DNA of 64,000 nt from Mesorhizobium tamadayense (GTDB lineage: Bacteria; Pseudomonadota; Alphaproteobacteria; Rhizobiales; Rhizobiaceae). The stretch covers positions 1 to 64,000 of the forward strand of contig NZ_RQXT01000022.1 in NCBI RefSeq assembly GCF_003863365.1, in the 5' to 3' direction. The notes below the pieces were generated by a model. It saw nothing but the letters and a program-made list of their open reading frames with translations, did no database searches and was not told the origin of the DNA. Numbering within the stretch: position 1 is the first letter of the stretch; each line of letters starts with the position of its first letter. The translations under genes were made by a program, and so were the position numbers. This document shows, in pieces, positions 26,785-34,542 of the stretch.

Positions 26785-27582
26785 ATGTTCTTCTATCTTT
26801 CCAAGATATTCTGGTTCTTCATCCAGCCGTTGAACCTAGCGATTTTCCTGCTGCTTGCCGGCTTGCTGGCGGCGCTTTTCGGCCGCCGGCGGCTGGCCAC
26901 AACGGGCAGCGTGCTCGCCTTCCTGGTCCTTGGGCTATCGGCGTGGACCTCGCTCGGCGCGATGATGCTCAATCCATTGGAAGAGCGCTTCCCAAGGCCG
27001 CCATTGCCGGAGAAGGTGGACGGCATCGTCGTGCTTGGCGGCGGCCTTGAGGGTGCGATCAATCTTGCGCGCGGCGGCTTTGAGCTGAACAGCGGCGGCG
27101 ACCGGATGGTGGAGACCGCCATCCTCGCCCGGCGCTTCCCGCAGGCGAGAGTGGTCGTCTCCGGCGGCAACGGCGAGCTTTTCCTCGACGCCGAGGGCGA
27201 TGCCGACACTGCGCCGCGCCTGCTCAGCGCCCTTGGTGTTGCGCCCGATCGCCTGATTCTGGAGAACAAGTCGCGCAACACCTATGAGAATGCCGTCTTT
27301 ACCCGCAGGCTGGTCGAGCCGAAGCCCGGCGAGACATGGCTGCTGGTGACGTCCGCGTTCCACATGCCGCGTGCCAAGGCGCTGTTCGACAAGGCAGGTT
27401 TTCCAACAGTTCCCTGGCCGGTCGACTACCGGACATCAGGGCGCGAAGGCATCGGCCTCTACCGCGACAACCCGGCTGACGCGTTGCAGGCGACCACGAT
27501 GGCAATCCGCGAATGGATCGGGCTCTTCGCCTACTGGCTGTCCGGCCGGATCGATCGGCCCTTTCCTGCGCCGGGCGGCTGA
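26785..27582 (+). CDS. YdcF/ElyC-family membrane-anchored DUF218 protein
   Basis: A 265-residue protein with two N-terminal membrane helices (FFIQPLNLAIFLLLAGLLAA and LATTGSVLAFLVLGLSAW) and a DUF218 domain from about residue 70: VDGIVVLGGGLEG, VVVSGGNGELF, ENKSRNTYENAVFT and LVTSAFHMPRAKALF. E. coli ElyC of this family affects peptidoglycan precursor/undecaprenyl carrier use, so an envelope role is plausible. The last 52 bp overlap the convergent DUF599 gene. Confidence 0.85.
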   Translation: MFFYLSKIFWFFIQPLNLAIFLLLAGLLAALFGRRRLATTGSVLAFLVLGLSAWTSLGAMMLNPLEERFPRPPLPEKVDGIVVLGGGLEGAINLARGGFELNSGGDRMVETAILARRFPQARVVVSGGNGELFLDAEGDADTAPRLLSALGVAPDRLILENKSRNTYENAVFTRRLVEPKPGETWLLVTSAFHMPRAKALFDKAGFPTVPWPVDYRTSGREGIGLYRDNPADALQATTMAIREWIGLFAYWLSGRIDRPFPAPGG

Positions 27583-28274
27583 CCGAGCACGGCCTGCCTT
27601 GCCGCCGAGAAGAACTGACGGCGCACCAGCACAGCCAGCAGGACCAGCGTCGACAATACGAACACGACCGGGTCGACGAACCAGCCGAGATAGCCGATCG
27701 AGAAGAAGACGGCGCGCAGGCCGGAATTGAAGTGCTTTCCGGCAAGCACGTTCATGCGTGTGGCGCGCCATACCGCTGCCTCGCTGGCGGGATTGCGCGA
27801 GGCCTCGCCATGCGGGATCGGCACGGCCCCGATCAGGATCGAGCAATAGTTGAACAGCCGGTAGGCCCAGCCGAACTTGAAGAAGGCGAAGGCGAGGATC
27901 AGAACCAGGCCGAATACCTTGGTCTGGAAGGACTCGCGCGACGTCAGCGCGCCGAACGGAAGGTCGCCCAGCACGGTAAGCACCCGGTCGGAAGCGCCGA
28001 GCAGGGCGAAGCAGCCGCCGAGCGCGATCAGCGAACTGGAGGCGAAAAACGCCGTGCCTTGCTGCAGTCCGCTCATGATCGCGGTATCGACGATACGCAC
28101 CTCGCGCTCGGCCATGTTGCGCATCCAGGCCTCGCGCTGGGCGTTCATCGCGGTCGTCAGCGACACGCGGCTGACGAGCTTCCCGTCCGAAGCGAGCGTA
28201 TGCAGCACCCAGACAACCAGAAAGAAGGCCAGCGCCGCCAGATCGGCGGCCGAAAGATGGATGGAATCGACCAT
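27531..28274 (-). CDS. DUF599 membrane protein
   Basis: A 247-residue protein with about four to five membrane segments (LAALAFFLVVWVLHTLA, FFASSSLIALGGCFALLG, VFGLVLILAFAFFKFGW, VDPVVFVLSTLVLLAVLV) and the family-type cytosolic segment REAWMRNMAEREVRIVDTAI. Recognised as DUF599-like; function unknown. The C-terminal 17 codons overlap the end of the convergent ydcF-like gene. A C-terminal basic tail of about 25 residues follows the last helix. Confidence 0.8.
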   Translation of the reverse strand: MVDSIHLSAADLAALAFFLVVWVLHTLASDGKLVSRVSLTTAMNAQREAWMRNMAEREVRIVDTAIMSGLQQGTAFFASSSLIALGGCFALLGASDRVLTVLGDLPFGALTSRESFQTKVFGLVLILAFAFFKFGWAYRLFNYCSILIGAVPIPHGEASRNPASEAAVWRATRMNVLAGKHFNSGLRAVFFSIGYLGWFVDPVVFVLSTLVLLAVLVRRQFFSAARQAVLGQPPGAGKGRSIRPDSQ

Positions 28275-28456
28275 GCAAGGCTTTTATCACAGGCCGGCCC
28301 CGCATTTCGACGTCTGCTTGAGGCAGGACTCGCTGGTGATGTCGCTGCCGGAGCAAACAAAGTCGGCGGACGCCGCGCCGCGATTTGCAAAACAGCGGAA
28401 ACATCGGTGTGAATTCCTATATCTAATGTCGAGACGGTTTCAGGAGACAACGGCGC

Positions 28457-29860
<1,404 letters not shown>

Positions 29861-29926
29861 AGACGCTACGCTTCCCAGCCCCTGCATTTCTTGCCAAACG
29901 ATACCAATTTGTAGTACTAAGCTGCG

Positions 29927-30181
29927 ATGAAGCGAAAGCATCAGGCAACGCTCGCGCAGATTTTCTCGCGGCCGGTAAGCGGCACAATTCGATGGTCGGA
30001 TATCGAGGCATTATTCGTGGCCTTGGGTGCCGAAGTCAGTGAACGCGAAGGATCGCGCGTCGGCGTGTTTCTGTTCGGTGAGGTCCGGGTTTTCCATCGG
30101 CCCCATCCGACGCCGGACACCGACAAGGGCGCTGTTGCCAGCATCAGGAAGTGGCTGAAGAGCCATGGAGTGAGACCATGA
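29927..30181 (+). CDS. hicA: HicA-type mRNA interferase toxin
   Basis: An 84-residue protein of the HicA fold (double-stranded RNA-binding-like): WSDIEALFVALGAEV, GSRVGVFLFGEVRVFHRPHP and the terminal SIRKWLKSHGVRP. HicA toxins cleave mRNA. The canonical catalytic histidine in the GSH motif is replaced (GSR), but FHRPHP supplies histidines as in a known subgroup of the family. The stop overlaps the antitoxin start (ATGA at 30178-30181), the usual hicAB coupling with the toxin first. Confidence 0.85.
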   Translation: MKRKHQATLAQIFSRPVSGTIRWSDIEALFVALGAEVSEREGSRVGVFLFGEVRVFHRPHPTPDTDKGAVASIRKWLKSHGVRP

Positions 30182-30516
30182 AGAACATCATTGAGATCGA
30201 CGGCCACAAGGCATCGGTGTCTTTCGACCCGGAGCTTGGATTGCTGAGGGGCGAATTCCTGGGACTGGCCGGGGGCGCGGATTTTTACGCCGCGAATGTC
30301 GAACAACTCTACGCTGAGGGCGCAACGTCGTTGAAAGTTTTCCTCGACATGTGCCGCGAGAAGGGCATCAAGCCTTTTCGAGAATTTTCCGGCCGCTTCA
30401 ACGTTCGACTTGCCCCGGCCACTCACGAAGCTGCCGTCATCGCCGCCGCAGCCGAGAACAAGAGCCTCAACGAGTGGGTTGCGGAAGCAATCGAAACAGC
30501 CGCTCTGGCCTCATGA
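30178..30516 (+). CDS. hicB: HicB-type antitoxin with ribbon-helix-helix domain
   Basis: The 112-residue antitoxin has an N-terminal HicB partial RNase H-like domain (VSFDPELGLLRGEFLGLAG, LKVFLDMCREKGIKPFREF) and a C-terminal ribbon-helix-helix DNA-binding segment FNVRLAPATHEAAVIAAAAE followed by NKSLNEWVAEAIE. It neutralises HicA and should autorepress the pair. Its frame is open 27 bp upstream, but ATG 30178 gives the standard start and overlaps hicA by 4 bp. Confidence 0.87.
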   Translation: MKNIIEIDGHKASVSFDPELGLLRGEFLGLAGGADFYAANVEQLYAEGATSLKVFLDMCREKGIKPFREFSGRFNVRLAPATHEAAVIAAAAENKSLNEWVAEAIETAALAS

Positions 30517-30589
30517 TCGGGCTGGCACCGGCCTGTGCATAACGTCGCCCGGCGTTGAACCTCCGTCCTGCGGTCGCTAGATTGCGGGC

Positions 30590-31027
30590 ATGTCTCTCAA
30601 TCTCATCAAGCTCTGCGTCGGCTGCGACAGCGTCGAGGATCTGGAAGAGTGGATCGCCTTCCGTCTTGATGAGCGGCGCCGCGCTAGCGAGCCGGCCGAG
30701 CACTGGCACACAACCCGCATGGTGCCGACGCGCGGCGAGGAGATCACCGATGGCGGCTCGCTCTACTGGGTGATCAAGGGCAACGTGCAGTGCCGGCAGC
30801 TGATTACCGAGATCCGGCCTTTCGTCGACGACGAAGGCATCGGCCGCTGCCATCTGGTGCTCGATCCCGAAGTGGTGCGCACCGACTGGCAGCCACGCCG
30901 GGCGTTCCAGGGCTGGCGCTATCTCAAATCTTCCGACGCTCCGCCCGATCTCGGCAAGGGCAGGGCCGCATTGGCCGAGATGCCGCCGAAACTGCGAATG
31001 GAGCTTGCCGAACTCGGCCTGCTGTAA
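30590..31027 (+). CDS. DUF1489 family protein
   Basis: A 145-residue soluble protein, MSLNLIKLCVGCDSVEDLEE at the start and the conserved-looking HTTRMVPTRGEEITDGGSLY and WVIKGNVQCRQLITEIRPF in the middle. This is the alphaproteobacterial DUF1489 family, of unknown function. Length matches the family (about 140-145). It follows hicB by 73 bp and stands alone. Confidence 0.85.
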   Translation: MSLNLIKLCVGCDSVEDLEEWIAFRLDERRRASEPAEHWHTTRMVPTRGEEITDGGSLYWVIKGNVQCRQLITEIRPFVDDEGIGRCHLVLDPEVVRTDWQPRRAFQGWRYLKSSDAPPDLGKGRAALAEMPPKLRMELAELGLL

Positions 31028-31147
31028 AGCATCACTGCGGGCATCACTTCGCGCTGGCCCTTCGGCTCGTCCGATGTGGGACTTGCAAGCATCAAGCCTA
31101 CACCCCATCCTCATTTACAGGCGCAATCATCTGGACGATGCAAACCG

Positions 31148-31846
31148 ATGGGCGTGATCATCGCATTGGCGGCTTTGCTTCTGTTGCTTTTCGGCGTCGC
31201 AACGGTCTTTGTACGCGCCGACCCCGCCAGGATGGCGGACAATCTCAGAACACTTGGGCCCGCGCTGTTGGGCCTGATCGGCGCGGCGATGCTCGTGGCC
31301 GCTCGCAGCAGCCTCGGCGGCCTGCTCGTGATTGTGGCGGCCGGCTGGTATGCGTGGATGCGAGCGAGGCGGCCGCCGCCGAGGCCTGCCGCGGCCAAAC
31401 GTTCGACCGTGCGCACCGCGGCTCTCGAAATGGACCTTGACCACGACAGCGGCAAGCTCGAGGGCCTGGTTCTCGCCGGCCACTATGAGGGTAAAATGCT
31501 GGGCGCGATGGGGATCGAAGACCTGCAGCAACTCTACGTCGAGCTGCGGCCGGACCCGGAGAGCCGCCAACTGCTAGAGACGTATCTTGACGGCCGTTTT
31601 CCCGTCTGGCGCAAGGACGCGCAACCGGACAGTGGCGAAAGGCTGGGTGTTGCGCCAGGTGCGGGCGCCATGACTAAGGAGGAGGCCTACAAGATCCTTG
31701 GTCTTGAAGCGGGGGCTGCCGCGGCGGATATCCGCAAGGCGCACCGCCGCCTGATGCAGCGCCTGAACGCTGATGTCGGCGGCACGTCTGTCCTGGCGGC
31801 GCGGATCAATGAAGCCAAGGACGTCTTGCTCTCCAATCACGACTAG
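31148..31846 (+). CDS. Membrane-anchored J-like protein with degenerate HPD (DjlC/TIM14-like)
   Basis: A 232-residue protein with two N-terminal membrane helices (residues about 2-22 and 36-70), a DUF1707-like linker region (about 90-155) and a C-terminal J-like domain: MTKEEAYKILGLEAGA, IRKAHRRLMQRLNADVGGT, INEAKDVLL. In intact homologues the third segment reads LHPDxGGS; here the HPD is Asn207-Ala208-Asp209. Without HPD a J domain cannot stimulate Hsp70 in the usual way, so this may be a regulatory decoy like Pam16 or a decayed copy. ATG 31148 is chosen because it gives the membrane helix at the N-terminus. Confidence 0.8.
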   Translation: MGVIIALAALLLLLFGVATVFVRADPARMADNLRTLGPALLGLIGAAMLVAARSSLGGLLVIVAAGWYAWMRARRPPPRPAAAKRSTVRTAALEMDLDHDSGKLEGLVLAGHYEGKMLGAMGIEDLQQLYVELRPDPESRQLLETYLDGRFPVWRKDAQPDSGERLGVAPGAGAMTKEEAYKILGLEAGAAAADIRKAHRRLMQRLNADVGGTSVLAARINEAKDVLLSNHD

Positions 31847-31860
31847 TCTCCTTCGACGCG

Positions 31861-31878
31861 GAACTTCCCGGGAGGTTC
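31861..31878. terminator. Short hairpin between convergent genes
   Basis: GAACTTC-CCGG-GAGGTTC forms a 7-bp stem with one G-U pair and a 4-nt loop, between the ends of the J-like gene (+) and the D,D-carboxypeptidase gene (-). There is no long T tail, so termination activity is uncertain. Confidence 0.3.
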
Positions 31879-31887
31879 AAACGCCGC

Positions 31888-33315
31888 CTATTGCTGGACA
31901 GCGTAGCACTCGATTTTCTTACGCTTCAGGGCATCGCAGGCCTTCCAGGCTGCGTCCTTCGATCCGAAGCCGCCGAAGCGGGCGCGGTAGTAGGTGACGC
32001 CGCCCTTGTCGAACGCGACAGTGAAGCCCGACGCATCGGCCAGCACCTTCGGCGCCTGCTTGCTCGTCTTGTCGAGAAGGGCTTGTGCCCCCGATTGCGT
32101 CGGCGAGGACGCGATCTGCACCACCCATCCGGACGGCACTGAAGACGTCTTGACCGGATCGACGGCCGCCGGCGCCGGCTCGGCGTAGGCGGCAACGGTC
32201 TGTGATGCGGTTTCGGTCTGCGTTGTGGTTTCCTGCGGCGCGGGTGCCGGAGCCATGGCGGCCACAGCCACCGTCTTCACCTTCCTGACCTGGATCACCG
32301 GCTTGGTTTCCTCGGCGACCGGCGCATTGTCATCGGCCGAGGCGACTTCCGTGTCGTCGACGGCCGGCTTTTCGTCCGGGGTCGGCGCGTCATGCTTCGG
32401 CAGAAGGACCTTTGCCAAAGCCTTGATCGGGTTGTCGCCGCCCGCCTTGGCGATCAGATTGCCGCCGCCGCGGGTCGAGGCGCGCGGCAGGTAAGCGTTG
32501 ATCAGCGAGGCCATCTGGTTGTCGCGGCTGCGGCCGGAAGCACCGCCCATCACCACGGCGACAAGACGGCGGTCGCCATCGGCGACGGAGGAAACCAGAT
32601 TGTAGCCGGAAGCGCGCGTGTAGCCGGTCTTGATCCCGTCGACGCCCTTGACGCGGCCGAGCAGTCGATTGTGGCCGTTGATGCGCTGGCGGCCATAGAG
32701 GAACGAGCGCTGCGAGAAATAGCCGTAATATTGCGGGAAGTGCTCTCGGAGCGCGATGCCCAGCATGGCCATGTCGTGCGCCGTGGTGAACTGGCCCGGA
32801 TCGGGCAGGCCGTTGGCATTGCGGAAGACGGTGCCGTTCATGCCGAGCTGGCGCGCCTTGGCCGTCATTATGCGGGCAAAATTATCTTCGCTGCCGCCCA
32901 GCATCTCGCCCAGCGCGGTCGCCGAATCGTTGGCCGACTTCGTCACCATCGACAGGATCGCTGTCTCGACCGGCACCGAGCCGCCGGCGCGCACGCCGAG
33001 CTTGGTCGGCGGCTCGGACGCGGCGTGGGCCGAGAACGGCACCGGCGTGTTCCTGCTGATCCTGCCTTTCGCCAAGGCCTCGAAGGTGAGGTAGAGCGTC
33101 ATCATCTTGGTCAGCGAGGCGGGATAGCGCCGGCCGTTGGCGTCGGCCGAATAGAGCACCTTGCCGGTCTTGGCGTCGACGACAATGGCCGCCGACTTTG
33201 CGGCAAGAGCCGATGCGACATCGGCGGCGACAATCGTCACCGCGAGCGCGGCGACCATGATCGCCTTGAAGGAGAATGAAGATTTGGAGACGAAGCCCGA
33301 CAACGCCTGACGCAC
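31888..33315 (-). CDS. D-alanyl-D-alanine carboxypeptidase (DacA/DacF-like) with C-terminal SPOR domain
   Basis: A 475-residue penicillin-binding protein of the low-molecular-mass type. After a signal sequence (hydrophobic 19-38, ending SALA) comes the transpeptidase-like domain with SLTK (Ser67, Lys70), SAN (127-129) and KTG (229-231). A Pro/Ala/Thr-rich linker (about 290-390) leads to a SPOR domain (about 395-475) that should target the enzyme to denuded septal glycan. It trims D-Ala from peptidoglycan pentapeptides in the periplasm. Start GTG 33315; an ATG at 33258 would shorten the signal sequence. Confidence 0.92.
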   Translation of the reverse strand: MRQALSGFVSKSSFSFKAIMVAALAVTIVAADVASALAAKSAAIVVDAKTGKVLYSADANGRRYPASLTKMMTLYLTFEALAKGRISRNTPVPFSAHAASEPPTKLGVRAGGSVPVETAILSMVTKSANDSATALGEMLGGSEDNFARIMTAKARQLGMNGTVFRNANGLPDPGQFTTAHDMAMLGIALREHFPQYYGYFSQRSFLYGRQRINGHNRLLGRVKGVDGIKTGYTRASGYNLVSSVADGDRRLVAVVMGGASGRSRDNQMASLINAYLPRASTRGGGNLIAKAGGDNPIKALAKVLLPKHDAPTPDEKPAVDDTEVASADDNAPVAEETKPVIQVRKVKTVAVAAMAPAPAPQETTTQTETASQTVAAYAEPAPAAVDPVKTSSVPSGWVVQIASSPTQSGAQALLDKTSKQAPKVLADASGFTVAFDKGGVTYYRARFGGFGSKDAAWKACDALKRKKIECYAVQQ

Positions 33316-33398
33316 CGCTACTTACCCTGAATTTTCGTTGCCCCGGAGGCGGCAGAGGGAGTGCCTGCCTCGCTTCCGGCCAAGCTATCGCGGCCAGC

Positions 33399-33421
33399 GT
33401 TACCAATCCGTTTATGGTAAC
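33399..33421. repeat. Inverted repeat GTTACCA-N9-TGGTAAC
   Basis: Seven-base perfect arms at 33399-33405 and 33415-33421 lie about 85 bp before the carboxypeptidase start, between it and the divergent phasin promoter. An operator is possible; no regulator is adjacent. Confidence 0.3.
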
Positions 33422-33514
33422 CGCCGCGTTCACCATTTTCCGGCGATTTGAGCCTCTGTTTATTCGAATTTTAGCCGTTGCTGCCTCGCGCGCGCCCTGC
33501 GGCTCAAGGGAATC

Positions 33515-33556
33515 TTGACTTTTGTGCAATGCACAATATATTGAAGTGCATTGCAC
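33515..33556 (+). promoter_or_regulatory. Phasin promoter with palindromic operator in the spacer
   Basis: TTGACT (33515-33520) and TATATT (33537-33542), 16 bp apart, form a near-consensus promoter. The whole spacer is the palindrome TTGTGCAATGCACAA (33522-33536), and a second palindrome GTGCATTGCAC (33546-33556) covers the expected transcription start. TGCA-rich sites in front of phasin genes are bound by PhaR-type repressors in PHB-producing bacteria, so PhaR control is the likely reading. Confidence 0.65.
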
Positions 33557-33602
33557 AAGGGCGCCCGGGGCTAATGGGCGTTTCAACCAAGGGAAGAATG
33601 AA

Positions 33603-33932
33603 ATGACCCAGACCTATGAGGATTTCTCGAAATACGGCAAGGAGTTTGCCGACACCGGGCTGAAGAGCTTTGCCTCGCTCACCAAGGGTGCGCAGGCGAT
33701 CGCCACCGAAGCCGGCGAATACACCAAGAAGAGCTTCGAGGCCGGCAGCGCCGCCGTCGAGAAGCTGTTCTCGGCCAAGTCGATCGAGAAGGCCATCGAG
33801 ATCCAGACCGACTACGCCAAGCAGAGCTATGAGAGCTTCGTGGCCGAAGCCAGCAAGATCGGCAATCTCTACGCCGAACTCGCCAAGGAAGCCTACAAGC
33901 CGTTCGAATCGGTCGTCGCCAAGGCGAAGTAA
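33603..33932 (+). CDS. Phasin family protein (PHB granule-associated)
   Basis: A 109-residue, wholly helical, Ala/Lys/Glu-rich protein with TYEDFSKYGKEFADTGLKSF, EAGSAAVEKLFSAKSIEKAI and QTDYAKQSYESFVAEASKIG, the pattern of the phasin_2 family that coats polyhydroxybutyrate granules. ATG 33603 follows GGGAAGAATGAA. It has its own strong promoter with two TGCA palindromes and its own terminator, as a highly expressed monocistronic gene would. Confidence 0.9.
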   Translation: MTQTYEDFSKYGKEFADTGLKSFASLTKGAQAIATEAGEYTKKSFEAGSAAVEKLFSAKSIEKAIEIQTDYAKQSYESFVAEASKIGNLYAELAKEAYKPFESVVAKAK

Positions 33933-33977
33933 TTTCGTCGGTTCACATCCGACACGACCTGCGGGCCTGCAGAAAGG

Positions 33978-34008
33978 ACCCGGTCGCGGAAACGCGGCCG
34001 GGTTTTTT
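33978..34008 (+). terminator. Rho-independent terminator of the phasin gene
   Basis: ACCCGGTCGCG (33978-33988) pairs with CGCGGCCGGGT (33993-34003) around a GAAA tetraloop, followed by six T residues (34003-34008). Confidence 0.92.
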
Positions 34009-34209
34009 CATGCGCGATCGCAACCACCCGAGCCTTGCCGCATTCACGATTGAGAAATTCGCTGAAGTTTGCCCACCTAGCCATATTGTCAGCTAAACAG
34101 AAGGGCTTAAAATCGGTCATCGAAGACCTACATGTTGAACTCGCATGAGGATTCGAAAAGGCAGGACTACGTGACGATCGGTTTGACTGCCACGACAGGC
34201 GTGGTGCGA

Positions 34210-34536
34210 ATGCAAAGTGACGGCGACCGCAACGATCCCGGTCGCGGCACCGCGGTCATCACGCGCACCAAAACCAAGACCAAGAAGCCCAGTCTCTACA
34301 GGGTCCTCATCCTCAACGACGACTACACTCCGATGGAGTTCGTGGTTCACGTCCTGGAGCGTTTTTTCCAGAAGGACCGCGAGGCCGCCACACGCATCAT
34401 GCTGCATGTTCATAATCATGGAGTGGGCGAGTGCGGGGTCTACACATTCGAGGTGGCCGAGACCAAGGTGTCTCAGGTCATGGATTTCGCCCGACAGAAT
34501 CAGCATCCGCTGCAATGCGTGATGGAGAAGAAGTGA
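34210..34536 (+). CDS. clpS: ATP-dependent Clp protease adaptor ClpS
   Basis: A 108-residue N-end-rule adaptor that delivers substrates to ClpAP. The core PSLYRVLILNDDYTPMEFVV and HVHNHGVGECGVYTFEVAET contains the substrate-binding Asn-Asp-Asp and the ClpA-contacting His region. The disordered N-terminal tail (to about residue 27) is typical. Starts at GTG 34171 or ATG 34132 in the same frame are possible and would add 13 or 26 residues; none has a strong ribosome site. clpA follows after 6 bp. Confidence 0.93.
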   Translation: MQSDGDRNDPGRGTAVITRTKTKTKKPSLYRVLILNDDYTPMEFVVHVLERFFQKDREAATRIMLHVHNHGVGECGVYTFEVAETKVSQVMDFARQNQHPLQCVMEKK

Positions 34537-34542
34537 GGTAAC

